Below, in pieces: positions 52,295-63,106 of a stretch of DNA of 64,000 bases (positions are counted from its first letter, which is position 1; each line of letters opens with the position of its first letter). The DNA lies in contig NC_051071.1 in the NCBI RefSeq assembly GCF_004664715.2, positions 4,613,501 to 4,677,500 on the forward strand, written 5' to 3'. The position numbers and the translations under genes are program-made. The notes beneath the pieces were generated by a model that was given only the letters and a program-made list of their open reading frames with translations, was not told the origin of the DNA and searched no databases. This DNA comes from Peromyscus leucopus (lineage: Eukaryota > Chordata > Mammalia > Rodentia > Cricetidae).

Positions 52295-54327
52295 ATAATA
52301 ACTAATTCTATATTGTTTGTTCCTATTGTCTTCATATTATTTTTCCAAAACAAATTTTGTTTTTAATTTTATTAATTAATGCCTACTAAGCAATGACTTC
52401 ATCCACTTATGGCACCTGCCCCAACTTAACTACTTGTATCAGTCTTTATTCGGGAAAGTAAAAACTTGACTTTAGTGTTCAGTTGCTTGTGTATTTGGCA
52501 CTTAGGTATACATAATTAGCATATGTGGTAAACAGAAGCCTGGACACTCATTATCAGGTAATCAGTTTCTGCTGCAGAGAGCTAGAGCTCTTTATAAAGG
52601 ACCCTAAGATAATGGAGTGGTTAGGTGGTGGAGCAGGTGAGAAGCAGAAGAATAAGTCGACCTCCTCCTCTCGGTTGTCCCATCTACCAGCATATGGATG
52701 TGTACACTTGCCAAACTTAGGAAAAACAAAACTGAAACGAAACAGAAACCCAAAATGCCTGGTTAAATTCGATTGCTAGATAAATCACATCTTTTTTATA
52801 TTGCTCAAGCAGAGTTTAGAGCTTTTGTGTACTGTTCATTTTTTATTAAGTTCATTTCTTGAATCTGCCAGCCAGCTTTAATTGAGGTCCAGTCTTTATC
52901 TGAGAATCTGTGTAGTAAAGGTGACAGTTTTGCCCTATTCTGTATAACCCACATCAAGTCGGTCATAAGAAAGTGTAGGCTAGATCCTATCGTGAGTATC
53001 GTTTTAGCTTATTAAAAAGTCTGCTTTCTGCCTTCTGTTGAGGTGAGCGGTTGAGAGATCAATGGTGAGCAGGTGCTGCTGGGTGCCCACTCAGGTCAAG
53101 ATGGAGAGTGGTTCAGTCTGATTTCCATGGCAACAGGAATTATATTTGTTCTCTAAGGACTTCTTGGCTGTGAATGTAGATGGCTGCAAGCCAGTTTCCT
53201 CTTGGAGGGAGGAATTGGTTAGTTAGGGTGCCTTACTGAAACCCTGACCAACTCCAGGAGATCTGGGTTTTGTGATTGAATGACCTTGGTAGTAATTGGG
53301 GGGAAAGTATAACTTTGGATCACTTTTATTTCAATATGTATGGTATTTGAGTGAACTTCAAATATTCTTCCCATTAAAATATCTTTCTGTTTTTAACTTT
53401 TCAGCAGGGCTGCCTAGAAAATGCTGTTGAGCTTTTTGCATCAGCTTTGGAATGCTGTCAGGAGTCCCCCTAAAGAGCATTGCATGCCTTTGGGAAATGC
53501 TCACTGGAAGATTAGAGACTGCAGAAACCTGAGCGTCTGTGGGTGCACTTTTCATGCTGTGTATGATGCCTCTGTTAGTCAGGTCTCCCAGCAAAAGCTT
53601 CACTAGGTTAATGATCCACTTGGTAAAGTCAGTCATGGCAACTGAAGGTTGAAGTTGTACCTGCAGGAGGAGAATGGACCAGGGCAGATAGGTTTTGGAC
53701 AAATACCTGATTTTTAATTGCTACCATTTAATGTGCCCACTGAAAAGGCACAGGATTTCAGATTATCTTTTGAAGAAAATTATAGAATGGTAATAGTTCA
53801 CAATTAGGCACAGACAGTGTGTGGGTGACTTAGACAAGGAGAAAAATTCAATTAGAGCTGTTTGTTCAAAATACTAGACTTGAGGTGTACTTTGTTCTTA
53901 AAAAGCGATACCAGGAAATGAATTATTTGTAGGAACTTGTGCCAGCCAGGCTTTGGGTGCTGGTAGTTATTTGGAGAAAGCATTCCTTCCTTTCTTTTTG
54001 TCTTTTCTGAGCTCTTCTTTCCTAATTGATTTCATTAGAGGCCAGGATTTACTTTACTCTTTACAAGTGAGTGGTTTGCCATCACATCAAATATTGATTT
54101 GCATGATGGATGGAGTTGTTTGGGTTAATTGTCATTTGTTATTATTTGCAGGTGTTAGTTGCTACTCAAGGTAGTACTGATGTTCAACTTAGCCCTTACT
54201 GGTGTCACTGAAGAACCTTAAACACTGTCTGGTCTCATTTTCCTGAGGGGTCATTTGACTTGTCTAGGGTACAGCATGGCACAGGGACTTGGGAGAGGTC
54301 TCTGGGTGTTTTTTATGCAATGCCGTG
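52295..54327. other. Two kilobases without recognised repeats or exons
   Basis: Unusually repeat-poor for this window. A reverse-strand open frame at 53358-53702 (114 codons) overlaps a shorter + frame and has no known domain. It could contain conserved intronic elements; that cannot be judged without alignment. Confidence 0.4.
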
Positions 54328-54838
54328 CTGTGAAACAGTCTTTGTACTCTGTAAATATGTATTGCTCTCATTGTTAATAAAAAGCAGGTTGGCTGATAGC
54401 TGGGCAGGAAGAGATTGGGCAACACAGCCTGAGACAGAGAATGCTGGGATCCAGGAGGCAGAGTCAGTGAAGAAGAGCATAGATGCAGAGGGAACATGAG
54501 TGTACCATACTAATAAAGGTACCGCCGTCGCTGGGCGGTGGTGATGCACGCCTTTAATCCCAGCACTCGGGAGGCAGAGCCAGAGTTTGAGGCCAGCCTG
54601 GTCTACAGAGCGAGATTCAGGAAAGGTGCAAAGCTACACAGAGAAACCCTGTCTAGGGGGAAAAAAAAAAGGTACTGCTATGTAGCAGAGCTTGAATAAG
54701 GAATATGGGTTAATTTAAAATGTAAAAGTTAGCTAGTAACAAGCCTGAGCTATCAGCCAAGCATTTACAATTAATTATGAACTTAGGTATGTTTATTTGA
54801 GAGCTGCTGGTGGGACAGAAACTTCTGCCTACAGTGCC
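54328..54838 (+). mobile_element. Solo ERV LTR (family L), interrupted by a B1
   Basis: CTCTCATTGTTAATAAAAAGC, GGCTGATAGCTGGGCAGGAA, GGGTTAATTTAAAATGTAAA, AGCTAGTAACAAGCCTGAGC and CCAAGCATTTACAATTAATT. It ends near GGGACAGAAACTTCTGCCTACA. It shares all these landmarks with 61817-62178. No internal retroviral genes are seen. An ERVK-like LTR common in cricetid/murid genomes is likely. Confidence 0.75.
54526..54667 (+). repeat. B1 SINE nested in the LTR, internally deleted
   Basis: GCTGGGCGGTGGTGATGCAC, GGGAGGCAGAGCCAGAGTTT (a deletion of about 20 bp here), AAGGTGCAAAGCTACACAG, CTGTCTAGGGGG and an A-tail. AAAGGTAC(C/T)GC flanks it (54515-54525 and 54668-54678), one mismatch. Confidence 0.93.
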
Positions 54839-55436
54839 AACTTACAGTCTACCCTTTGACCTGTTCTCAGAATGAGGGCCTATGCTATGTTGTCCGGTAG
54901 AATAGTCACAAGCCCCAATTGTCTAATTACATTTAAATTAATTCAAACTAAGTAAAATTAGATATTCTGTTCTCAGGCATCCTGGCTGCCTTTCAAATGC
55001 TCAGTAGCCCATCTGGGTCATGACTCTGTATTAGACAGTACAGAGAATTTTATATCATGGCAAAAGTTTGTGTTGGATAGCTTACATCAAGATGACTGTA
55101 GGATGTCAACAGGAGGAGCTGTGAACATTTGAGAAGTTTGTCACAGGAAGGGCAAACTTAGAATAGAGCTAATCCAGTAGGGTTTGCCAGCACATCTTGA
55201 GTCACCACATATTTTTTAGGCAGTCTTTTTCTCAATGAGCTTTTTGGCAATAGAAGCCCTGGAGAGTTGATACAGTGAATTGTGTATCGCTCTGACAGAA
55301 AGTTCAAATTTAAAGCAGGCTGGCCTGAGATGTGTGGCCAGAACCAAGGTCAGGCAAAAGTAAACGTAGGCAGGCCGTGGTAATAGAAGATAGAGATGAC
55401 TACCTCCTCTTACCTTCTATCCACCAGCCCCCATCC

Positions 55437-55438
<2 letters not shown>
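54839..55438. other. No gene recognised
   Basis: Unassigned sequence. Confidence 0.4.

Positions 55439-55501
<63 letters not shown>
55439..55501 (+). repeat. (AC)n microsatellite
   Basis: About 31 uninterrupted AC units, the longest pure dinucleotide tract in the window. Confidence 0.97.
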
Positions 55502-55503
<2 letters not shown>

Positions 55504-56026
55504 ACTTCTCATTAGTTTGTAGGAGTCAACAACAGGGCTAACACATGTTTCCATTGTAGACTCCACCTTCTTGGGGATTCAGGGTTCAAGGAGGTGAACA
55601 GATAAGAGTCACACTGAATTTTTTTAAACACTGACCTAAGACTTAAGCACATTAAAGCTATGGAAAAGAGAGATTAGAAGAAGGGGAGTATACTAAAGCC
55701 TGCGAGTTATCTCGGTGGTGAGAAACGTCCCTCCCAGAGGCTGTCTTGAAGCTGTCAGCTGGCCTCAAGGCTCTTTGCTGGGCCTGCTTCACACTTTTAT
55801 TTTGGGCATTAGCATCTCCTCAGAAGTAGTTTTTGTGTCTTTTCCTGAGCCTACCAAAAAGAAGACTGCAAGTGATTTGAAGGGCACAGAGCTCTGAGAG
55901 TGGAAAGGTCAGATGCACACATGTGTAGGTCAGGAGTGTAGCCCCAGTGGTATATTAGGTTTTGTGAGTAACTTGAGATTTTTCTATTTTGCTGCTGTCT
56001 GTTAGTGTCTTACTTTTCTAAGACAC
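55502..56026. other. No gene recognised
   Basis: Unassigned sequence. Confidence 0.4.
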
Positions 56027-56340
56027 AATGACTAAGGCAGATTATAAAAGAAAGTGTTTAATTTGGGCATATGGTTTCAGAGGGTTGGAGTCCATGATGG
56101 CAGAACAAAGGCATGGCAGCAGGAACATCTGAGAGCTCACATCTTGATCTGCAAGTAGGAGGCAGAGAGGACAAACACTAGGAATGGAGGGAGCCTTTTG
56201 AAACCTCAGAGCCTGCCTCCAGTGACACACCTCCTCCAACAAGGCGGTGCTTGTTAATCCTTCCCAACCAGTTCACCAGCTAGGGACCAAGTAGTAAAGC
56301 ATATGAGACTATGGGGCCCATTCTCATTCAAACCACCACA
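56027..56340 (-). repeat. Family Y repeat, antisense
   Basis: GAAAGTGTTTAATTTGGGC, TGATGGCAGAACAAAGGCAT, GTGACACACCTCCTCCAAC and ATTCTCATTCAAACCACCAC are the reverse complement of the element at 6978-7366. Confidence 0.82.
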
Positions 56341-56554
56341 GCTGGGAGCCTGAGGTGAATTCTAAGTGCCTGCTGAAGATCTCATTTCCTCCCATGACCC
56401 ACCAGTCAATCTTGATAAACTTCTACCCAAATACCTGGCTTTTGTAACCACACTACTGACCACCTCACCTGCCCTGAGGAATAACTAATTGTGACTTTTC
56501 TGTGTTTAGGAGTTGTGCCCTTCCTTCAGCCCTGCCTTTCATTTTTTTTTAACT

Positions 56555-56880
56555 AAAAGAAAGTGTTTAATTTGGAGCTCACAATTCCAGAGGGTTAGAG
56601 TCCATGACCATCAGTGTGGGAAGCATGACAGCAGACAGGTAGGCATGGTGCTGGAGCAGTAGCTGAGAGCTTGATTTAGAAGCACAAGGTAGAGAGAGCT
56701 AACTGGGAATGGTGTGGGTTTTTGAAACCTTGAAGCCAGTCCTCAGTGACACACCTTGTCCAAAAAGACTCTGCCTCTTAATCGTTCCCAAACAGTTCCA
56801 CCAACTGGAGACCAAGTATTCAGATAGATGAGCCTATGAGGCCGTTCTCATTCAAACCACCAGACACTGTGATGTTCCAT
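56555..56880 (-). repeat. Family Y repeat, antisense, second copy
   Basis: GAAAGTGTTTAATTTGGAGC, GCATGGTGCTGGAGCAGTAG, GTGACACACCTTGTCC and GTTCTCATTCAAACCACCAG. Same orientation as 56027-56340 but separately diverged. Confidence 0.82.
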
Positions 56881-57289
56881 TACTAACCCATGTCTTCTGG
56901 GAGTGGTGTTACCCATCTCCCCAAGCAGGGGAATTCCATTCAAAAATCTCTTCTTTGTCCTTACTATAAAGTTTTTTGAAATTAGCTTATTAATTAATTA
57001 GTTTTAATTAATCTACCCATTACCTCCCCCACTACCATGCTGCTCCTGTCTTTGCTTAATATTTTCACACCGAGTATTCCCCCTCTTCTCTCATTTCACA
57101 TGTGTTCTACCTCCAATTTGTTTTTTAAAGTTAGGCTTTGAGATGATAGACTTCCATATGGATTTTAGACCTGTTTCCATAGGGTTAGCCGCCTTCTCCT
57201 CTTCCCATATCCCAGGCTCCTCCTGCCCAAGCTTTTCCCCAACAGGATCCACCTCTGTATTTTCATTTTACCTATAATCTTCTATCCCC
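56881..57289. other. Pyrimidine-rich sequence, possibly the 3' tip of the L1 that follows
   Basis: AATTAATTAATTAGTTTTAATTAA lies at 56992-57012, then CT-rich sequence. It may belong to the antisense L1, but I cannot place it on the consensus. Confidence 0.35.
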
Positions 57290-57573
57290 CTCTCTTTTTT
57301 TCATTCTGTCATACATTACATTCCCTCCCTCCACTCCTCCCAGCCCTCCCAACCTCTCCTCTTTCCCAGATCCACTCCTCTATTTCCCTTCAAAACAAAC
57401 AAACAAACAAACAAATAAAAGAGCAGGCCTCCCAAGTTTATCAACCAAACATGACAAAACAAGCTACAATAAGACTAGACTAGGTACAAACCCTCATATT
57501 AAGGCTGGATGAGGCAATCCAGTAGGAAGAAAGGGGTCCCAAGCACAGACAAAAGAGTCAGAGACACCCTTAC

Positions 57574-58024
57574 TGTTAGCATTCAGGCATCTGTGCTGGC
57601 CTGCCTTTAGGGTCCTGACAGGATACATCCTCAGCTGCAGCCACTAAGATCACCCCCTATGCATTTGCTATGTTCCCTTATAAAAGGCTGGCAGTGGTGG
57701 CACACGCCTTTAATCCCAGCACTCAGGAGGCAGAAGCAAGCAAGATCTCTGTGAGTTCAAGGCCAGCCTGGTCTACAAAGCGAGTTTCAGGACAGGCTCC
57801 AAAGCTACACAGAGAAACCCTGTTTCAAAAAAACAAAAAACAAAAACAAAAACAAACAAACAAACAAACAAAAGGAAGGCCCTGCCTGGCTCTCATCTCT
57901 TTCTCTTCCTTCACTCTCGTTCCCAGGGACCATTCTCTATTCCTTTCTCTCTTTTCCCCTCAATAAACTTCCCACATAGGCTCTGTTGTATGGTGTGACT
58001 CCTTCCTGCTGTTTTTAAAATACA
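57574..58024 (+). mobile_element. Solo ERV LTR inserted in the antisense L1
   Basis: It starts TGTTAGCATTCAGGCATC and ends AAAATACA. A TATA box TTATAAAA lies at 57679-57685 and AATAAA at 57962-57967. L1 wording stops at GTCAGAGACACCC on the left and resumes at CACCCACTCCCACTGTTAGG on the right, so CACCC may be the target duplication. No internal genes. Confidence 0.65.
57686..57873 (+). repeat. B1 SINE nested in the LTR
   Basis: GGCTGGCAGTGGTGGCACAC, TTTAATCCCAGCACTCAGG, GAGTTCAAGGCCAGCCTGG, ACAGGCTCCAAAGCTACAC and a CAAA-rich tail. It begins directly after the LTR TATA box. Confidence 0.95.
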
Positions 58025-59235
58025 TCACCCACTCCCACTGTTAGGAGTCCCACAAGAACACCAAGCTACACAACCATAACATATATGCAGAGTACTTAGC
58101 TCAGACCTATACTGGGTCCATGATTGTAACTTTAGTCTCTGCGAGCCCCTTTGAGCCCTGCTTAGTTGATTCTGTGGGCAATGTTCTTGTGGTGTCCTTG
58201 ACCTCTTTGCTCCTGCAGTCCTTTCTTCCTTCTCTTCTGTGGGGTTCCCTTTGCTCCCATCTGCTCCCATCAGTTGCTGGATGAAGCCTCTTTGATGAGT
58301 ATAACAGAATACCAATAGGAATCCTTTCATTGCCTTTTGTTTTAGTTTTTTTGTTTTGCCAGTCATGTTTGGCTCTATCCTGGGTCTCTAGGCTGCCCAG
58401 CCTCTGGTTCCTGGCCATCCAGGCAGCGCCAGGCGTGGGCTCCCTCCAAAGGCCTCGAGGTGGCCCCTCATTGGCTGGCCACTCTGCACCATTACCCCAG
58501 CACATCCTGCAGGCAGGATAGATTGTAGGTCAAAGGTTTTGTGGCTGGGTTGGTGTCCCAGTCCTACTGCTGGTTACAGGAGATGGCCAGTTTAGGCTCC
58601 ATGTCCTCCATTACCAGGAGTCTTCTCTAGGGTCCCTCTTGAGAGTCCATGGAATTACCATTGCACTAGGTTTCTACATCTCCCTCAAAATGCCCCCCAG
58701 TTCCAGTTGTCTCTCCCAGTACTCTATCCCTTCACACCCTCACTGCCCGTTCCCTCCTGTTCCCATCCCTGCCTGCCCCAGTTACCCACACAATCTATTC
58801 TATTTCCTCTTCCCAGAGAGATCCATGTGTGTTTGTCATGTCTCCGTCCCCTCCATCCCCCTGCCTTGAACCTTCCTTGTTACTTAGCCTCTCTTTAACA
58901 GCTAATGTCCACTTATAAGTGAGTACATACCATGTTTGTCTTCCTGGGTCTAGATTACCTCCCTCAAGATGAGTTTTTCTAGTTCTATTTGTTTGCCTGC
59001 AAATTTCTTTATGTCATTGTTTTTAACAGCTGAGTGATACTCCACTGTGTAAATGTACCACATTTTCTTTATCCATTCTTTGGTTGAAGGGCATCTAGAT
59101 TGTTTCCAGTTTCTGGCTATTATGAATAATGCTGCTATGAACATAGTTGAGCAAGTACCTTGTGGTAGGATGGAGCATCCTTTGGGTATATGCCCAAGAG
59201 TGATGTAGTTGGGTCTTGAGGTAGATCGATTCCCT

Positions 59236-59405
59236 GGTTGGCCTTGAATTCACTATACAGACTCATGATAACTTTTGTCTCCTAATCCTCTTGATTCCAC
59301 CTCTCCAAGTGCCATTATACTTGTTTTTATGTGGTGCTGGGGATCAAACCCAGGGCATCATATGTGCTAAACAAGAACTCGCCCAACTGTGCCACATCCT
59401 TAGCT
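59236..59405 (-). repeat. B4-type composite SINE, antisense
   Basis: GGTTGGCCTTGAATTCACTA, TCCTAATCCTCTTGATTCC, GGTGCTGGGGATCAAACCCAG and GCTAAACAAGAACTCGCCC. Confidence 0.72.
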
Positions 59406-60428
59406 TCAACTCTGCTGCTCGTCAGTGCTGGTAAAGGTGCTTTCCTCCCCGTCGCAGTGATTCCTGCTGCAGCAATTTTTACTTCATTCATGTACTGTTT
59501 TGATTATACCCATCCCCCTTTTTTTTGTGCCAGACTTTAATACTTTTCCATCAAGCTCTGAGAGCTAGATAAGAACAGGAAAATAGAAGGGTGTTGGAAG
59601 GACAGAAAAGGAAATGCTTGGAGGGATGGCAAGATGGTAAGTGCTAATGCTTTAATGGCAAGTGATGGACTTTTTCAGTTGCAGTTAAGACAGGAGGAAC
59701 AGTGGAGCTTTGGACATCACCTTAGACCACTTGAGAGGCTTTTAGAACCATCATATAGTCCCTGGGTCCATCACATCTCTGCCAGCGAGAGCCTTTCTCT
59801 GCATGGCCCAGGAGTCTGTATTTTTAAGTTCTGAGGTTAATTTGGTGTGCAGCTGAGTCGGGAACACTGGCCTTATTGCCACATCTCAGCTTTCACATGA
59901 ATAAGTGGAAATCAGCGGAGGTGAGCTGATTTCTTTATGGTTAGAGGAAGCTTGAAGTAAGACTAGACCAGAGATCTTTCTGAAGTCGCTTGTGCCTCTG
60001 AGCAGCAGCCACTCTCCGGTTTCGGCTGCACTGCTGTGGTGTCTGGCTCATATTGCAGTCTCCTTCCTAAAGTCCCTTTTGTTGTTTTTGTTTATTTTTT
60101 TATTTTTGGCAGCAGGTGTGCCCTGTTTCACCCGGTAGGCTATCTCTTGGTCCATTTTAAAGGGTGATATGTCACAGGTCTTGTGTGGCCACACAACCTG
60201 AGTGTGGGCTTTAAGGGTGATCTCAGACCCCTTTTCTCAGGTTGCATGGCTGCACATGATCTCATCCTGCTGACTTCATTGTGAGTTACTTTACCCTTCC
60301 TTTCATTAAAAACAAAACAGAAAACAAGAAAGAAAAAAAAAACTATCTCTTGATACATTTTTGGCTGTAGAATGAATTCAGATGGCACATTTCTATATAA
60401 AGAAAAGATAATCTCACACTTTTCCTAC
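59406..60428. other. No gene recognised
   Basis: Unassigned sequence, no exon supported. Confidence 0.4.
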
Positions 60429-60574
60429 TTTTTTTTCCCTGAGACAGGGTTTCTCTGTACAGCCCTGGCTATCCTGGAACTCACTCGGTAGACCAGGCTG
60501 GCCTTGAACTCAGAGCTTTGCCTGTTTCTGTCTCCTGAGTGCTGGAATTAAAGATATGCACCACCACATCAGCT
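60429..60574 (-). repeat. B1 SINE, antisense
   Basis: CCTGAGACAGGGTTTCTCTG, CAGCCCTGGCTATCCTGG, GACCAGGCTGGCCTTGAACT and ATGCACCACCACATC. Confidence 0.95.
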
Positions 60575-60604
60575 CTATTTCTACTTTCAATTCCTACAGA
60601 GATT

Positions 60605-60788
60605 TTGAGATTTTAAATTTATTTTTATTTTATGTGTATTGAGTGTTTATGGCAAGAAGAGGGCTTTTGATCCCTTGAGACTGGAGTTATAGACTGTCGT
60701 GAGCCACCATGTGGTTGCTGGGAATTGAACTCAGGACCTCTGGAAGAGCAACCAGTGCTCTTAACCACTGAGCCACCTCTCCAGCCCC
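60605..60788 (-). repeat. B3/B2-type SINE, antisense
   Basis: GTGAGCCACCATGTGGTTGC, GGAATTGAACTCAGGACCTC, AACCAGTGCTCTTAACCACT and GAGCCACCTCTCCAGCCCC, near consensus. Confidence 0.93.
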
Positions 60789-60799
60789 TGTCATTTTTT

Positions 60800-60912
60800 T
60801 AACTTTTTATTTTGAAACAGGACTGTCTAAATTGCCTAAGCAGGCCTTGAGTTCCATATGTAGCCCAGGCAGGCTTTGAGCTTGTGATCCTCAGCTTCCA
60901 AGTAATAGATCT
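60800..60912 (-). repeat. Old B1-like SINE, antisense
   Basis: ATTTTGAAACAGGACTGTC, ATGTAGCCCAGGCAGGC and TTGTGATCCTCAGCTTCC. Confidence 0.6.
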
Positions 60913-61547
60913 TCCAAGTCAAAGTATTTGAAGGATCTTCCCTGTTAGTTAATTCGAGTGGCATCTGCAAAGGGGAAATAGGAAATTCAGTCTCAAGTCC
61001 ACTGAGATGGCTATAGAGCTCTTTCAGAGGTTATGTTTCTCAAGAAATTTCTGATAAGAAATAACTCTGGAATAACTAGGCTGCTAACCTGCCACGTCTG
61101 TCGCCTCGGTAGTGGATGTGTGTGTGTGCACTAAGTTGGCTGAGGGACTTTAGTCAGAACGTTAAGCACTTCCTGGGATCTATTGATTCTGGGGCATCAC
61201 ATAATGTGGTGTAACTGCTCGGAGGAGGAAGCAGTCCTTGGAATGTGGCATGGTCACAGAGTGAGCATGTCTTACTTAGGTAGAAAATGGAAAGATAGAC
61301 AGCTCTTGAAGGAAGAGGAGGTTTAATGCGACCCTCAGGAATGACTGTTAGCTGGAAAGATTAGGAAGCTGTGTTCACTCGGCCAGGAAACAAGAACACT
61401 GTTCTTTGAGGACCTTTCTGCTGTAAGTAGAGCAGAGAGAGATGTTGAAGAATGAGGGCGCTAAAGGCAAAAAGCCCCCTTCAAAGATGGAGGAGGGCAT
61501 TGAAAGATTTTAGGCCGGTTTTGTATGTCTTTCAAAACCCACTCGAG
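60913..61547. other. No gene recognised
   Basis: Unassigned sequence. Confidence 0.4.
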
Positions 61548-61790
61548 GGCTGGAAAGATGGCTCAGTTGTTAAGAGCACTGGCCCCCTTTCCAGGAGGCT
61601 GGGTTTGAACCAGATATGACAATCGCATGACCATCTGTAACTCCAGTACCAGGGGATCTGATGCCCTCTTCTGGCCTCTACGAGCAACACGCATCCAGCA
61701 GTGCACAGACATGCATGCAAGCAAAATACCTGTACACATACAGACAAAAACAAATAAATAAATAAATAAATAAACAAACAAACATTAAAA
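61548..61790 (+). repeat. B2/B3-type SINE with (AAAT)n tail
   Basis: GGGCTGGAAAGATGGCTCAG, GTTAAGAGCACTGGCCCCC, CCATCTGTAACTCCAGTACC, GACATGCATGCAAGCAAAAT, then AAATAAATAAAT and AAACAAAC units. Confidence 0.92.
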
Positions 61791-61816
61791 ACTCTAAAAC
61801 CCCAGTTGAACTATGA

Positions 61817-62178
61817 TGTGAGATGTCTTTCTGTATGCTGCAGATATATGTTGCTTTTATTAGTTGATGAATAAAGCTGCTTTGGCCTATGACAGGGCAG
61901 AATATAGCCAGGCAGGAAAGCCAAACTCCATACAGGGAGAAAGAAGGGCAGAATTGAGAGAAACACCATCCAGCTCCCCAAGGAGCAACATACCAGCAGA
62001 CCAGTAACTCCATGGCCATGTGGCAATATATAGATTAATAGAAATGGGTTAATTTAAAAGTAGGAGCTAGTTAGTAATAAGCCTGAGCCATAAGCCAAGC
62101 ATTTATAATTAATATAAGCCTCTGAGTGATTATTTTATAAGCGGCTGTGGACTGGGCAGGATGCAGAAAAATTCTGCA
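61817..62178 (+). mobile_element. Solo ERV LTR (family L), second copy
   Basis: It opens TGTGAGATGTC and contains GATGAATAAAGCTGCTTTGG, TAGCCAGGCAGGAAAGCC, GAAATGGGTTAATTTAAAAG, AGCTAGTTAGTAATAAGCC and CCAAGCATTTATAATTAAT. It ends near AAATTCTGCA. Same family and orientation as 54328-54838, with no retroviral genes between them. Confidence 0.75.
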
Positions 62179-62276
62179 AATTTGAGATATGGCCTGTAAA
62201 TAATGATCCAGGCACTCTGTTCCTACATACTTGCCTAGATTCTGCAGACATGCTGAGCCTGGAGACACTGGAGATT
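62178..62276 (+). repeat. Composite duplicate: segments S1 and S2 joined
   Basis: S1 (62178-62239) matches 62532-62593 at 58 of 62 bases. S2 (62238-62276) matches 63068-63106 with three mismatches in the first 38. Here S1 and S2 are contiguous; in the other copy they are 474 bp apart. Confidence 0.9.
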
Positions 62277-62531
62277 GTAGAAGAGGATGAGTTTTTATAC
62301 TCGCTCAGAGTTCTAAGTAGAGAAACTAATCAGGTGACTGGCAACAATTCAGCTGGGAAATGCTGCTGGGCATGGTAGGGCAGGTCCCGTTGAGGCAGGC
62401 AGATATCCGTGAGTGACTTACCCTTTTAAGAGGCTATTTTTTCCCTGGTTCGTTCTCGTTCTCCCTCTCCCCCCCCTCCACCTACCTACCTGTTTATTTT
62501 GAGTTAAAATGCTATAGAATGCAGTTCTAAC
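62277..62531. other. No gene recognised
   Basis: Contains a short B1-like piece near 62365-62405 (GCTGGGCATGGTAGGGCAGG, GAGGCAGGCAGATATCCGTGAG) and a CT-rich tract at 62455-62480. Confidence 0.4.
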
Positions 62532-62593
62532 AAATTTGAGATATGACCTGTAAATAATGATCCAGGCACTCCGCTCCTACCTACTTGCCTAGA
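62532..62593 (+). repeat. Segment S1, second copy
   Basis: Starts AAATTTGAGATATGACC, ends CTTGCCTAGA; four substitutions relative to 62178-62239, three of them transitions. Confidence 0.92.
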
Positions 62594-63067
62594 ATACCTA
62601 AGAAGAAAATAAAACCAGATGAAAGAAATGTCCCCTCATAAGTGAGTGGATAAATGAAACTGTTGGTGTATGCATTGTCATTGCTGAATCCCAGAAGGAT
62701 TATGTTGAGTGAAGTATCCGGGTCAGTGAGCTACATGTCTGTTTATATAAAAAATGCAGACAACAGCAACAGGAGGTAATTTAGTTGTGTGAGAACAGGA
62801 AGCACAGGGAAGCTTTATTGTGGTGACTATTTCTGAGGTGTGTAATACACAGTTTAGTCTGTGTTATACCATAATAAAACTATTGTTTTTTCCTGGAGAA
62901 TGCTCAGACAAGCCTCCTCTCCACTTGTCCATCCCTCCCAACTGTTGTATCCCACCCAGCCTGCTTACTGTCAAGAAGCAGCTGCCATTCTATGAGGCAT
63001 ATCAGGGTAGGTGAAGGACTGAAGTGTGCAGTCAGAAATCCCCAGAGAAGTCAGCCATTGTGAACAT
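62594..63067. other. 474-bp stretch separating S1 and S2; includes a likely L1M 3' end
   Basis: GGATTATGTTGAGTGAAGTA, ACAACAGCAACAGGAGGTAA and GTTATACCATAATAAAACTA read like the decayed 3' end of an old L1M on the + strand. No gene. Confidence 0.45.
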
Positions 63068-63106
63068 GATTCTGCGGACATGCTGAGCCTGGAGGCACTG
63101 GGGATC
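63068..63106 (+). repeat. Segment S2, second copy
   Basis: GATTCTGCGGACATGCTGAG then CCTGGAGGCACTGGGGAT, matching 62238-62276. Confidence 0.9.

Larger units (their letters stand above)
57290..59232 (-). mobile_element. Rodent L1, antisense: 3' UTR and ORF2 C-terminus
   Basis: Reversed L1 landmarks run in order: AAAAGAGCAGGCCTCCCAAG, GTACAAACCCTCATATTAAGG, GGAGTCCCACAAGAACACC, GCCCTGCTTAGTTGATTCTG, GCCCAGCCTCTGGTTCCTGG, AAGTGAGTACATACCATG and GGGTATATGCCCAAGAG. The last 300 bp encode, on the minus strand, a decayed end of the ORF2 reverse transcriptase (58950-59144, with motif MWYIYTVEYHSAVKNND). The element is 5'-truncated at about 59232 and split by an LTR at 57574-58024. It cannot make a functional protein. 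Confidence 0.9.

Noticed and set aside
53358..53702. 114-codon reverse-strand frame.
   Set aside because: No recognised domain, no splice context, and an overlapping frame on the other strand; the length is within chance for this window.
58950..59144. A conserved-looking 64-residue protein on the reverse strand.
   Set aside because: It is the decayed C-terminal end of L1 ORF2, not a host gene.
54328..62178. Complete endogenous provirus between the two related LTRs.
   Set aside because: The interval holds simple repeats, family Y copies, an L1 with another LTR, and SINEs, but no retroviral coding sequence.
62178..63106. Processed (spliced) retro-copy explaining the S1-S2 fusion.
   Set aside because: The would-be intron does not start GT or end AG, and the fused copy has no A-tail.
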